A DNA stretch of 17,341 nt from Oscillospiraceae bacterium (GCA_015068055.1 SVLG01000045.1:1-17341); one strand, 5' to 3'; positions 6,547-14,047 are shown, counted from the first letter of the stretch. The notes: generated by a model from the letters alone, not told the origin. Program-made: numbers and translations.

Positions 6547-8127
6547 ATGATTCAGTGGAAAAATATGGACACCCTCAAAGCCTATGAGGAACTGCGGCAG
6601 CTGCAGAGCGTTGACCTTGCCAAAGAAATGAGCGGTGAGCAGGGGGCGGTGCGTGTGGGCAGCTACAGCGTGAAGATGGCCGACGGCCTCGCTTTTAACT
6701 ATGCGGCCCGTCCCGTCAACGACGAGATCCTGTCCGTTCTCGCCAGGCTCGCGGAGGAGGCCCAGCTTACGGAGAAATATGCCGAGCTTTATAACGGCGC
6801 GGTCATCAACACCGGTGAGAAGCGTCTGGTGCTCCATCAGCTGACCCGTGGCCAGCTGGGCGACCCCGTCATGGCCGACGGCGTGGATAAGCGGGCCTTC
6901 TATGTGGCGCAGCAGGAGAAGATTGCGGACTTTGCCCGGAAGGTTCACGCCGGGGAGATCACCAACGCCGACGGGGAGCCCTTCAACACCGTGGTGCAGA
7001 TCGGCATCGGCGGCAGCGATCTGGGTCCCCGGGCCATGTATCTGGCGCTGGAAAACTGGGCAAAGGTCAACGGCACGCTGAAGATGAAGGCCGAATTCAT
7101 CAGCAACGTGGACCCGGACGACGCGGCCGGCGTCCTCAGCAAGATCGACGCGGCCCATGCCCTTTTCGTGCTGGTGTCCAAGTCCGGCACCACGCTGGAG
7201 ACGCTCACCAACGAGTCCTTTGTGAAGAACGCGCTGGAAAAGGCGGGGCTTGACCCGGCGAAGCACATGGTCGCCGTCACCAGCGAAACCTCTCCTCTGG
7301 CCAAAAACGCCGGGTATCTGGCTGCCTTCTTCATGGATGACTATATCGGCGGCCGCTACTCCTCCACCTCTGCCGTAGGCGGCGCGGTGCTGTCTCTGGC
7401 CTTTGGCCCGGAGGTCTTTGCCCGCTTCCTGAACGGCGCGGCCGAGGCCGATGCTCTGGCCAAAAACGCCGACATCCGTGAGAATGCCGCCATGCTGGAC
7501 GCCCTCATCGGCGTCTACGAGCGCAACGTGCTGGGCTACCCCGGCACCGCTGTCCTGCCTTACTCTCAGGCTATGAGCCGTTTCCCCGCCCACCTGCAGC
7601 AGCTGGATATGGAGTCCAATGGTAAGAGTGTCAACCGCTTTGGCGAGCCCATCCATTATGCCACCGGCCCGGTGATCTTCGGCGAGCCCGGCACCAACGG
7701 CCAGCACTCCTTCTATCAGCTGCTCCATCAGGGCACCGACATCGTCCCCCTGCAGTTCATGGGCTTCAAGCATAGCCAGATGGGCAGCGATGTGGTCATC
7801 GAGGGCAGCACCAGCCAGCAGAAGCTCTGCGCCAACGTGGCTGCCCAGATCGTGGCCTTTGCCTGCGGCAAGGAGGACGAAAACCGCAATAAGTGCTTTG
7901 CCGGCGGCCGCCCCTCCAGCATCATCGTGGGCGAGCAGCTGACCCCCGAGGCGCTGGGTGCCATTCTGGCCCACTTTGAAAACAAGGTCATGTTCCAGGG
8001 CTTCGTCTGGAACGTGAACAGCTTTGATCAGGAGGGCGTGCAGCTGGGTAAGGTTCTGGCCAAAAAGGTGCTGGCCCATGATACCGACGGTGCGCTGAAG
8101 GCTTACAGCGAGCTGCTGGGTATCTGA
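6547..8127 (+). CDS. pgi: Glucose-6-phosphate isomerase
   Basis: Interconverts glucose 6-phosphate and fructose 6-phosphate in the cytosol, for glycolysis, gluconeogenesis and cell-wall sugar supply. At 526 residues it is of the longer (mammal/E. coli-like) length class. Two SIS-type domains are visible. Key elements are the phosphate loop SKSGTT (211-216), signature 1 DYIGGRYSSTSAVGG (265-279), catalytic Glu356 in MESNGK, His387 in GTNGQHSF, and signature 2 ending FDQEGVQLGK with Lys502. GGAGG (6534-6538) supports the start at 6547. Its own promoter and terminator flank it, so it is monocistronic. Nothing in the catalytic core looks unusual. Confidence 0.98.
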   Translation: MIQWKNMDTLKAYEELRQLQSVDLAKEMSGEQGAVRVGSYSVKMADGLAFNYAARPVNDEILSVLARLAEEAQLTEKYAELYNGAVINTGEKRLVLHQLTRGQLGDPVMADGVDKRAFYVAQQEKIADFARKVHAGEITNADGEPFNTVVQIGIGGSDLGPRAMYLALENWAKVNGTLKMKAEFISNVDPDDAAGVLSKIDAAHALFVLVSKSGTTLETLTNESFVKNALEKAGLDPAKHMVAVTSETSPLAKNAGYLAAFFMDDYIGGRYSSTSAVGGAVLSLAFGPEVFARFLNGAAEADALAKNADIRENAAMLDALIGVYERNVLGYPGTAVLPYSQAMSRFPAHLQQLDMESNGKSVNRFGEPIHYATGPVIFGEPGTNGQHSFYQLLHQGTDIVPLQFMGFKHSQMGSDVVIEGSTSQQKLCANVAAQIVAFACGKEDENRNKCFAGGRPSSIIVGEQLTPEALGAILAHFENKVMFQGFVWNVNSFDQEGVQLGKVLAKKVLAHDTDGALKAYSELLGI

Positions 8128-8143
8128 GAATATATATTGTCAA

Positions 8144-8173
8144 AAAAGAGACAGCCTTTTGGCTGTCTCTTTT
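8144..8173. terminator. Bidirectional terminator between pgi and the radical SAM gene
   Basis: A 13-bp perfect stem (8144-8156 with 8161-8173), loop TTTT, with A-runs on the left and T-runs on the right. It serves both convergent genes. Its last base is the final base of the radical SAM stop codon. Confidence 0.88.
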
Positions 8174-9039
8174 CATGCTTTTTCGATCACACGCAGATCA
8201 TAGGGTTCAAAGCGGACGTTTCTGTAGGCCTCCAGATCCATGGGAGTACCATCCCAGTCGGAGTGGATGTCACCGTTTTGCTTGATAATAACATCGTAGA
8301 GGATGTCCACGCCGTCCTCGTGGACGGTGGATATCTGCAGCGTTCGGTGGTAGGAGACGGTAAGCCCCTTGTAGTCAAACCAGTAACCGCAGCGCATACG
8401 GCAGCCGTCCAGATACCGATACTCACAGAGGGCCATGAGGTCGGTGAGGATGCGGTCGCCCTCTTTTTTATAGAGGTTCTCCGGCGTGGTGGCCGTGTAG
8501 TCAAAGCGGAACTGAATGGGAAGATCCAGGGCGCGGAAACGCTCCAGAAAGGCGGGCAGATCCTGTGCGGGGTAGTCTTCAAAAAGGACGCAGTTGACGC
8601 GGATGGGCACGCCCATGTCCCGGATTCGGGTCAACAGGCTGTCGCTGCACTCCACCACATAACTGACCAGATGCCGGGAGACATTGAGGCAGTTGATGCG
8701 GCCCCGGTTCCGCTCAAAAAAGCGGAGAATGTCGGCCTCGTCCACACTGGTCTGCACAGGCAGGGTGGTGTTGATGAAGATGCGGTGCCCCTCCGGCACC
8801 TGGTCCAGCATCTGCTGCAGAAGCTGGGGCTGGGCCAACGGCTCTCCGCCGGTGAATACAACGTCGCAGCGGGGGGTGATGGCATGGAGTTCCGCGATGC
8901 TTTTGCAGATTTTTTCCGCGCTGAAGCCGCTGCAGTCGGCGTATTCCTGCTTGTTGATGCAGAAGGGGCAGTTGTTGTTGCAGTCGTAGGGTACGAAGAC
9001 GGTGATGGTGGCGCCGCCCTCGCGGGTTTTATAGGCCAT
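8173..9039 (-). CDS. Radical SAM protein of unknown substrate
   Basis: A 288-residue cytosolic enzyme. The radical SAM cluster motif is Cys20-N-N-N-Cys24-P-F-Cys27. The SAM-binding GGEP motif is at 64-67 (VVFTGGEPL), so the core TIM barrel is intact. Further cysteines occur at about 209-214 (GCRMRCGYW), but there is no clear SPASM or twitch Cys set, so a second cluster is uncertain. The C-terminal GDIHSDWDGTPM segment may close the barrel. The ribosome binding site AAGGA precedes the ATG by about 6 nt. It lies 27 nt after fumarase beta on the same strand and ends at a terminator, so it is the last gene of that operon. It resembles small anaerobe radical SAM proteins of the MoaA/QueE-like size class, but no specific reaction can be assigned. 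Confidence 0.9.
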   Translation of the reverse strand: MAYKTREGGATITVFVPYDCNNNCPFCINKQEYADCSGFSAEKICKSIAELHAITPRCDVVFTGGEPLAQPQLLQQMLDQVPEGHRIFINTTLPVQTSVDEADILRFFERNRGRINCLNVSRHLVSYVVECSDSLLTRIRDMGVPIRVNCVLFEDYPAQDLPAFLERFRALDLPIQFRFDYTATTPENLYKKEGDRILTDLMALCEYRYLDGCRMRCGYWFDYKGLTVSYHRTLQISTVHEDGVDILYDVIIKQNGDIHSDWDGTPMDLEAYRNVRFEPYDLRVIEKA

Positions 9040-9066
9040 GAAGATCCTTCTTCCGGGGTAATACTT

Positions 9067-9618
9067 TTACTTTTCGTAGGCGGCGCGGCCTTCCTTGTAG
9101 AGGTCGCGGCCGTAGCAGTCGTTGATGACGGTACAGGGGAAGTTTTCCACCCGCAGACGGTAGATGGCCTCGGGGCCCAGCTCGGGGAAGGCCACCACTT
9201 CAGCTTCTTTGACGCTGCTGCTGAGGAGGGCGCCGGCACCGCCGATGGGGGCAAAGTAGACGCAGGTGTTCTTCACCATGGAGTCAATGACTTCCTGACG
9301 GCGCAGACCCTTGCCGATCATGCCCTTGAGACCGTAGTCCAGCAGCCGGGGCGCGTAAGCGTCCATACGGCCGGAGGTGGTGGGGCCGCAGGAGCCGATG
9401 ACCTGGCCGGGCTTGGCCGGGCAGGGACCCACGTAATAGATGGTGGCGCCCTTGAGATCCACGGGGAACTCCTCGCCCTTGTCCAGCATGCGGCAGAGCC
9501 AGAGATGGGCCTCGTCGCGGCCGGTGTAGAGAACGCCGTTCATAAGCACGCGGTCTCCGGCGTGAAGATCGCGGATAACCTCGTCGGTAAGAGGCAGATG
9601 GATGATCTTTTCAGCCAT
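9067..9618 (-). CDS. Class I fumarate hydratase, beta (C-terminal type) subunit
   Basis: A 183-residue partner of the alpha subunit in the oxygen-sensitive [4Fe-4S] hydro-lyase that interconverts fumarate and malate. Family landmarks are GDRVLMNGVLYTGRDEAH (21-38), the substrate-binding GPTTSGRMD (78-86), KGMIGKG (98-104) and FAPIGGAGALL (122-132). The start at 9618 is chosen because GAGGAGGA lies about 8 nt upstream and overlaps the alpha stop codon; a longer in-frame start inside alpha lacks this. The 14-nt gap and overlapping ribosome binding site indicate translational coupling. L(+)-tartrate dehydratase (TtdB) is the main alternative, as it shares these motifs, but fumarase is more usual in this context. 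Confidence 0.93.
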   Translation of the reverse strand: MAEKIIHLPLTDEVIRDLHAGDRVLMNGVLYTGRDEAHLWLCRMLDKGEEFPVDLKGATIYYVGPCPAKPGQVIGSCGPTTSGRMDAYAPRLLDYGLKGMIGKGLRRQEVIDSMVKNTCVYFAPIGGAGALLSSSVKEAEVVAFPELGPEAIYRLRVENFPCTVINDCYGRDLYKEGRAAYEK

Positions 9619-9632
9619 GTTTCTTATCCTCC

Positions 9633-10481
9633 TCAGATGGTGACAGTCTTGTGCCGGGCCACGTGGCACTGGAGATTGACGGCCACGGGCATGCCCGCCA
9701 GATGGACGGGGGCGGTGAGCATGTGGACGGCCAGGGCGGTCTTGGTGCCGCCGAAGCCCTGGGCGCCGATGCCCAGATTGTTGATGGCCTCCAGAAGCTC
9801 AGCCTCAAAGGCGGCCACTTCGGGATCGGGGTTGGGCTCGCCAACGTGGCGGATGAGGGCCTTCTTGGCCAGCAGGGCGGTGCGCTCCATGGTGCCGCCG
9901 CAGCCCACGCCCACGATGATGGGGGGGCAGGGATTGGAGCCGGCCTTGCTGACGGTTTCCACGATGAAGTCCTTGACGCCCTTCCAGCCCACCGAGGGGG
10001 TCAGCATGGCCAGGCGGGACATATTCTCGGAGCCAAAGCCCTTGGGGCAGGCGGTGATGGTGAGCTTGTCGCCGGGGACCAGCTCAATGTGGCAGATGGC
10101 GGGGGTGTTGTCGCCGCGGTTCTCGCGCTCGCCCAGAGGGTGATCCTGCGTGCCCTTGCGGAGGTAGCCGCGCTTGTAGCCACGGGCCACGCCTTCGTCC
10201 ATGGCGGTCTGGAAATCGCCGTTGATATGCACGTCCTGACCCAGCTCCACAAAGAAGATGGCAAGGCCGGTGTCCTGGCAGATGGGCTGCTGACGCTCGG
10301 CGGCGATGTCAGCGTTTTTCAGAATGTCGCCGATGATGCCCTTGCAGAGCTCGCTTTGCTCCTCCTGCTGCGCCTTTTCCAGCGCGGCGCGGACGTCCTC
10401 GGGCAGGTAGTAGTTGGCGTCGATGACCAGCTGCTCCACGGCAGCGGTGATCTCGGCAGCACTGATCTCACGAATGCTCAT
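9633..10481 (-). CDS. Class I fumarate hydratase, alpha (N-terminal type) subunit
   Basis: A 282-residue subunit that carries the catalytic [4Fe-4S] cluster of the two-subunit fumarase. Cysteines fit the known spacing: Cys68 (QPICQDTG), Cys194 (GVGCGGTMER) and Cys272 (NLQCHVARH). That spacing is close to the Cys71/190/277 pattern of TtdA and to the FumA pattern. Other hallmarks are NTPAICHIE, CPKGFGSENMSRL and GIGAQGFGGTKTAL. The start at 10481 is set by GGAGGA 6 nt upstream; the in-frame ATG at 10511 has no ribosome binding site. It is first in a three-gene operon with beta and a radical SAM protein. In an anaerobe it would serve the reductive or oxidative arm of an incomplete TCA cycle. Tartrate dehydratase is possible but less likely. 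Confidence 0.94.
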   Translation of the reverse strand: MSIREISAAEITAAVEQLVIDANYYLPEDVRAALEKAQQEEQSELCKGIIGDILKNADIAAERQQPICQDTGLAIFFVELGQDVHINGDFQTAMDEGVARGYKRGYLRKGTQDHPLGERENRGDNTPAICHIELVPGDKLTITACPKGFGSENMSRLAMLTPSVGWKGVKDFIVETVSKAGSNPCPPIIVGVGCGGTMERTALLAKKALIRHVGEPNPDPEVAAFEAELLEAINNLGIGAQGFGGTKTALAVHMLTAPVHLAGMPVAVNLQCHVARHKTVTI

Positions 10482-10525
10482 AACGTTCCTCCGTATATGT
10501 TCTGGTGTCATTACTTGCCAATGTT

Positions 10526-10553
10526 ATAATACACCATTATGCAAAAAATGCAA
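10526..10553 (-). promoter_or_regulatory. Candidate promoter of the fumarase operon
   Basis: On the minus strand, TTGCAT (10548-10553), a 16-nt spacer and TATTAT (10526-10531), about 45 nt before the alpha start codon. Confidence 0.5.
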
Positions 10554-10602
10554 CGTAAAAAATTCAGGGCAAACGTTTGTTTCTCAACAAATCGAAGCAA
10601 AG

Positions 10603-10644
10603 TTTACAAATAGTCTTTCTTTTTTATAAAAGATGTGGTATAAT
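10603..10644 (+). promoter_or_regulatory. Candidate promoters of hpf
   Basis: Two options overlap. One is TTTACA (10603-10608), 16 nt and TATAAA (10625-10630). The other is a perfect -10 TATAAT (10639-10644) with a poor -35 (TTTCTT, 17-nt spacer). HPF genes are often under stress or stationary-phase control in Firmicutes, which would fit a weak -35, but no alternative sigma site is clear. Confidence 0.45.
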
Positions 10645-10675
10645 ATGCCCATCACAACGAAAGGAGCCTACTGAC

Positions 10676-11224
10676 ATGAAGTTTCATTTCATGGACAAGA
10701 AGATGGAGACTGCTCCCGACCTGCACGACTACGCGGCCAAGAAGATCGGCAAGATCGACCGCCTTTTCAAGCAGGAATCCGAAGCCAACGTGGTATTCAG
10801 CCGCGAGCGTGGCCGCTACAAAGCCGAGGTCACGATCAAAAACAGCGGCATGATTTACCGCACCAGCGAGGTGACGGGCGACCTTTACGCCTCCATAGAC
10901 TCCGCCGTCGCGTCAATTGAAAGCCAGATCCGCAAGAACAAGACCCGCCTCTCCAAGAAGCTCAAGAGTGAACCCATCGAGTGGTACAACCCCGGCGGCA
11001 GTGTGGAGCCCGAGGCGGACGAGGAAGAGGATTTCCAGATCGTCCGTACCAAGCGCTTCTCCATGAAGCCCATGACGGCCGAGGAAGCCATCCTGCAGAT
11101 GAACCTTTTGGAGCATGCCTTCTACGCTTTCAAAAACGTCGACGATGACGGCGCCTTCGCCGTGGTCTATCGCCGCAAGGACGGCGGTTACGGCCTCATG
11201 AGCGACGCGGCTGACGTTGATTGA
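10676..11224 (+). CDS. hpf: Ribosome hibernation promoting factor, long form
   Basis: A 182-residue protein that binds the 30S decoding region and, through its C-terminal tail, pairs 70S ribosomes into inactive 100S dimers during slow growth. The N-terminal S30AE domain (about 1-105) starts KFHFMDKKMETAPDLHDYAAKKIGKIDRLF and carries the basic helix IESQIRKNKTRLSKK. After an acidic linker (about 118-126), the C-terminal dimerisation domain has IVRTKRFSMKPMTAEEAILQM and FYAFKNVDDDGAFAVVYRRKDGGYGL, the usual long-HPF signature. AAGGAG (10661-10666) lies 9 nt before ATG 10676; an upstream in-frame ATG at 10577 overlaps the promoter and is rejected. It is divergent from the fumarase operon. Confidence 0.97.
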   Translation: MKFHFMDKKMETAPDLHDYAAKKIGKIDRLFKQESEANVVFSRERGRYKAEVTIKNSGMIYRTSEVTGDLYASIDSAVASIESQIRKNKTRLSKKLKSEPIEWYNPGGSVEPEADEEEDFQIVRTKRFSMKPMTAEEAILQMNLLEHAFYAFKNVDDDGAFAVVYRRKDGGYGLMSDAADVD

Positions 11225-11491
11225 TACCATATAAATAAGATAACACCCATCTGAGCATTAGACGGGTACTCGCAAGGAAGTAGTTTAAAAAATTACTGTT
11301 TTGCGGTATCTGCCTGGCTGGGTTGAAAACAACAAACAGAACGATGTCGAGTCGCATGACCGGCATCGTTCTGTTTGTTGTTTCCGAACTGGACAGAGAT
11401 TTGTAGTGGAGCTTGCAGAAGGCAGTGCAAAGGACCTCTCGGAACCGGCGAAAACGATCTGTAACGGTGTTGTCTCCGGGTGCGCCGGTCC
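11225..11491. other. Gene-free stretch with three successive hairpins
   Basis: No protein-like reading frame or ribosome binding site is visible here. Hairpin 1: 11245-11252 with 11260-11267 (8 bp, one mismatch). Hairpin 2: CGCAA/TTGCG outer arms (11271-11275 with about 11300-11304) and an inner 8-bp stem with one G-U pair. Hairpin 3: a perfect 20-bp inverted repeat at 11327-11383. None has a clean T-run, though the 3' arm of hairpin 3 is T-rich and may terminate hpf. The rest (11384-11491) shows nothing recognisable. Confidence 0.6.
11327..11383. repeat. Perfect 20-bp inverted repeat, 17-nt loop
   Basis: The arms 11327-11346 and 11364-11383 are exact reverse complements. Three more pairs, one of them G-U, can extend the stem into the loop. 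The arms are AC-rich on the left and TG-rich on the right. It could be an inefficient bidirectional terminator, the footprint of a small mobile repeat, or the core of a structured RNA. Confidence 0.8.
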
Positions 11492-11520
11492 TTGACATGC
11501 TTTGCGTATTGGTTTATCAT
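11492..11520 (+). promoter_or_regulatory. Strong sigma-A promoter of the glycan cassette
   Basis: A consensus TTGACA (11492-11497), a 17-nt spacer and TATCAT (11515-11520). Transcription would begin about 40 nt before the small ORF at 11568. Confidence 0.7.
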
Positions 11521-11567
11521 ATTATGAAAGTTAAATATATGATGATTGTCTGTTGTGGAGGACAAGA

Positions 11568-11669
11568 ATGACCTCACCTGTAATATCTGTGGTAGCTGCT
11601 TCGGTGCTGCTGATGCATGTTATTGATTTTATACATCACTGGGAAAAAACCAGAAAGGCAATGGCTTGA
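11568..11669 (+). CDS. Small hydrophobic ORF, 33 residues
   Basis: ATG at 11568 with GGAGG (starting at 11557) about 6 nt upstream and a consensus promoter just before it. It is the first frame the transcript offers. The peptide begins MTSPVISVVAASVLLMHV, giving one short hydrophobic segment (about residues 4-22). A His/basic tail (HHWEKTRKAMA) follows, then TGA. No homologue is recognised. The hydrophobic segment plus basic tail recalls small membrane peptides such as type I toxins, but it could also be a leader peptide for the glycosyltransferase that begins 60 nt further on. It is plausible as a translated ORF because promoter and ribosome binding site are in register, but its short length makes chance possible. 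Confidence 0.5.
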   Translation: MTSPVISVVAASVLLMHVIDFIHHWEKTRKAMA

Positions 11670-11728
11670 ACCACAGCCCGGTTATTGGGCAAGTCTGCCA
11701 GCAGCGTTTGCTGATATCCGGAGAAAGC

Positions 11729-12832
11729 ATGGGGGACGATGCCGTGAACACACCGAAAGTTTCCGTTATTATGCCGTCGCTGAATGTGGCGGCCTATATC
11801 CGGGAGTGTCTTGAAAGCGCAGTAAAGCAGAGCCTGCGGGATATCGAAATCATCTGCGTGGATGCCGGTTCCACCGATGGTACGGAAGAGATTCTCAAAG
11901 AATATGCGGAAAAAGATGCTCGCATCCACTTTATTCACTCCGACGTCAAAAGCTACGGATATCAGATGAATCTGGGGCTGGATGCAGCCAGAGGTGAATA
12001 TATCGGAGTGCTGGAAACCGATGACTGGGTCGAGCCGGAAGCGTTTGAGACTTTGTGGGAAACGGCCAGGGCCAACGATGCAGACGTAGTAATGGCCAAC
12101 TACTTTTGGTATACCACCAGGGATGGTGTCTGCAATAAGCCGGTTGAAAATCTGAAGAACTGCCCATACAATAAGGTGTTTACTCCGTTGGAAGAAAGGG
12201 AGCTCTATAAGGTTACGCCTTCTATATGGAGCGGGATCTACAGGAGAGAACTGCTGTCGGAGAGCAATATCCGTTTTAACGAGACGCCTGGGGCATCCTT
12301 TCAGGATACCTCCTTTCATTTTATGGTCTGTACTGCGGCCCGGCGATGCTGTCTGCTCAACCGTTATTTTCTCCATTATCGCCGGGATAATGAGGGATCT
12401 TCGGTCCATTCCAAAGGCAAGATCTTCTGTGTTTCGGATGAGGCCCATTACTTTGAAGCGTTTTTGGAACGGCGGCCGAGCGACAGGCAAAAGCTGGCTC
12501 AATTCTGGCAGGCACTGAAGTATGAAAAGTACCGCTGGAACTTTGAACGTCTGGATGAGGAGTCCAGACAGGTGTTTGTGCGGTTGATGTGCGCAGAGTT
12601 TTTGGCGGCGCGGGAGGCGGGGACGCTGGAAAAAGCCTGTTTTACGCCGGAGGACTGGATCGCGGTGAATCAGCTGATCAGCAGACCTGAGCGTTACTGC
12701 AGAATGTCGTTCTTTTGGAGCAGGGAACGTAAGGGGGCGGTGCGCCGCCTGTATGGCATGCTCCGGGACTACGGCCTTTGTGCTACCCTTTGCAGCGTCG
12801 GACAGAAAATTCAGAAACGAGATTTCCGATGA
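11729..12832 (+). CDS. Family 2 (GT-A) glycosyltransferase
   Basis: A 367-residue cytosolic or membrane-associated enzyme that would transfer a sugar from a nucleotide donor to a surface glycan. The GT-A core has VSVIMPSLNVAAYI at the start, the nucleotide-binding ICVDAGSTDGT with Asp45 and Asp50, the metal-binding ETDDW (Asp98-Asp99), and FQDTSFH with Asp193 as the likely catalytic-base region. The C-terminal third is helical and basic, without clear membrane spans. ATG 11729 has GGAG 5 nt upstream; GTG 11744 (VNTPKVSV) is a credible alternative start. The stop is 13 nt before glf, so the two are co-transcribed. The adjacent mutase suggests a galactofuranosyl or related transferase, but sequence alone does not fix donor or acceptor. 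Base composition is AT-richer than in the flanking housekeeping genes. Confidence 0.9.
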   Translation: MGDDAVNTPKVSVIMPSLNVAAYIRECLESAVKQSLRDIEIICVDAGSTDGTEEILKEYAEKDARIHFIHSDVKSYGYQMNLGLDAARGEYIGVLETDDWVEPEAFETLWETARANDADVVMANYFWYTTRDGVCNKPVENLKNCPYNKVFTPLEERELYKVTPSIWSGIYRRELLSESNIRFNETPGASFQDTSFHFMVCTAARRCCLLNRYFLHYRRDNEGSSVHSKGKIFCVSDEAHYFEAFLERRPSDRQKLAQFWQALKYEKYRWNFERLDEESRQVFVRLMCAEFLAAREAGTLEKACFTPEDWIAVNQLISRPERYCRMSFFWSRERKGAVRRLYGMLRDYGLCATLCSVGQKIQKRDFR

Positions 12833-12845
12833 AAAGGAATTGCCG

Positions 12846-13952
12846 ATGAAACAGTATGATTATCTTTTGGTTGGCGCAGGGCTTTATTCCGCGGTGTTTG
12901 CTCATCTGGCTGTAGGGGCAGGGAAGAAGTGTCTGGTTATCGAAAAGCGGGACCACATCGGCGGCAATGTCTACTGTGAAAAGGTTGAAGGGATCAATGT
13001 CCACAGGTATGGCGCCCATATTTTTCATACCAGCAACCGCCGTGTTTGGGATTTTGTCAGTTCTCTGGTGGAGTTCAATCGCTATACCAACTCCCCGGTA
13101 GCCAACTACCGGGGTGAAATATATAACTTGCCTTTCAATATGAACACATTTTCCAAAATGTGGGGTATCTCGACTCCTGACGAAGCCAGAGCCATCATTG
13201 CGGCACAGCGCAAATCCGTGCAGGGAGAACCGCAGAATCTGGAAGAGCAGGCGATTTCTCTGGTTGGCGTGGATGTCTACCAAAAGCTGATCAAGGGTTA
13301 TACGGAAAAACAATGGGGACGGGATTGCCGGGAGCTTCCTGCTTTCATCATCAGGCGTCTGCCTATTCGCTACACTTACGACAACAATTACTTCAACGAC
13401 CTCTATCAGGGCATTCCCGTTGGTGGCTACAATGTGCTTATGGAAAAGCTCTTTGCCGGCTGTGATATAGAGACGGGCGTGAATTATCTGGAGCAGCGGG
13501 AAAAGTACGAGGCACTGGCGGAGCGGGTGGTTTATACCGGCCCCATAGATGCATATTTTCAATATAAGTTTGGAAAATTGGAATACCGCACAGTCCGTTT
13601 TGAGACGGAGCTGCTGGATACGGATAACTATCAGGGGGTGGCGGTGGTCAACTATACTGACCGGGAGACCGCCTATACCCGCATAATTGAGCATAAGCAC
13701 TTTGAGTTTGGCACACAGCCCAAAACGGTGATTTCCCGTGAGTATCCTGCCGAATGGGAAGAAGGGATGGAGCCCTATTATCCGGTCAACGATGCCAGGA
13801 ACCAGGCACTGTATCAGCGGTACGCCGCGCTGGCCGCAGACGAGGCTGTTATATTCGGCGGACGACTTGGCGAGTATAAGTATTACGATATGGATGAGGT
13901 TATCGAGGCGGCCATGCTCCGCTTCGAAGAAGAGCTAAACCCACTCAAATGA
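12846..13952 (+). CDS. glf: UDP-galactopyranose mutase
   Basis: A 368-residue flavoenzyme that converts UDP-galactopyranose to UDP-galactofuranose, the donor for galactofuranose-containing surface glycans. The N-terminal FAD site reads GAGLYS (10-15), with Ser where the third Gly of GxGxxG often is, then HIGGN (37-41). Family blocks include YGAHIFHTS (55-63), LPFNMNTF (95-102), KGYTEKQWGRD (150-160), PAFIIRRLPIRYTYDNNYF (165-183), YTGPID (230-235), YTRIIEHKHF (277-286) and FGGRLGEYKYYDM (337-349). Arg175 and Arg279 match the conserved substrate-phosphate arginines. AAAGGA precedes the ATG by 7 nt; longer in-frame starts lie inside the glycosyltransferase gene. It is the last gene of the cassette and is followed by two hairpins. 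Confidence 0.97.
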   Translation: MKQYDYLLVGAGLYSAVFAHLAVGAGKKCLVIEKRDHIGGNVYCEKVEGINVHRYGAHIFHTSNRRVWDFVSSLVEFNRYTNSPVANYRGEIYNLPFNMNTFSKMWGISTPDEARAIIAAQRKSVQGEPQNLEEQAISLVGVDVYQKLIKGYTEKQWGRDCRELPAFIIRRLPIRYTYDNNYFNDLYQGIPVGGYNVLMEKLFAGCDIETGVNYLEQREKYEALAERVVYTGPIDAYFQYKFGKLEYRTVRFETELLDTDNYQGVAVVNYTDRETAYTRIIEHKHFEFGTQPKTVISREYPAEWEEGMEPYYPVNDARNQALYQRYAALAADEAVIFGGRLGEYKYYDMDEVIEAAMLRFEEELNPLK

Positions 13953-13968
13953 GAAACAAAAAGGATGA

Positions 13969-13993
13969 AAAGCGCAGCGGAGGATTGCGCTTT
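13969..13993 (+). terminator. First hairpin after glf
   Basis: AAAGCGCA (13969-13976) pairs with TGCGCTTT (13986-13993) around a 9-nt loop. The short T-run makes it a moderate terminator that precedes the stronger one at 14004-14047. Confidence 0.55.
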
Positions 13994-14003
13994 CTGCAAA
14001 AGT

Positions 14004-14047
14004 AAAATGCTGCCATGCGGGGTTTTCGTCCCGCATGGCAGCATTTT
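14004..14047. terminator. Bidirectional terminator between glf and the LysM gene
   Basis: A perfect 18-bp stem (14004-14021 with 14030-14047) and an 8-nt loop, with A/T runs at the outer ends. It would stop both the glf transcript and the convergent LysM transcript. Confidence 0.9.

Noticed and set aside
6388..8079. Open frame of 563 codons antisense to pgi
   Set aside because: Pgi is unambiguous on the plus strand, and this frame has no ribosome binding site and biased shadow composition.
8137..10143. Open frame of 668 codons antisense to the radical SAM and fumarase genes
   Set aside because: It spans two operon junctions of real genes, begins inside the terminator hairpin and shows no recognisable domain.
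11225..11491. Riboswitch, tRNA or CRISPR in the largest non-coding stretch
   Set aside because: No cloverleaf, no known riboswitch core and no regularly spaced repeats; only the three hairpins could be supported.
11301..11495. Short frames on both strands through the inverted repeat after hpf
   Set aside because: Both strands give similar peptides only because the DNA is palindromic, and neither has a ribosome binding site.
11636..12502. Open frame of 288 codons antisense to the glycosyltransferase
   Set aside because: The plus strand carries intact GT-A motifs in order; the minus frame has no motif.
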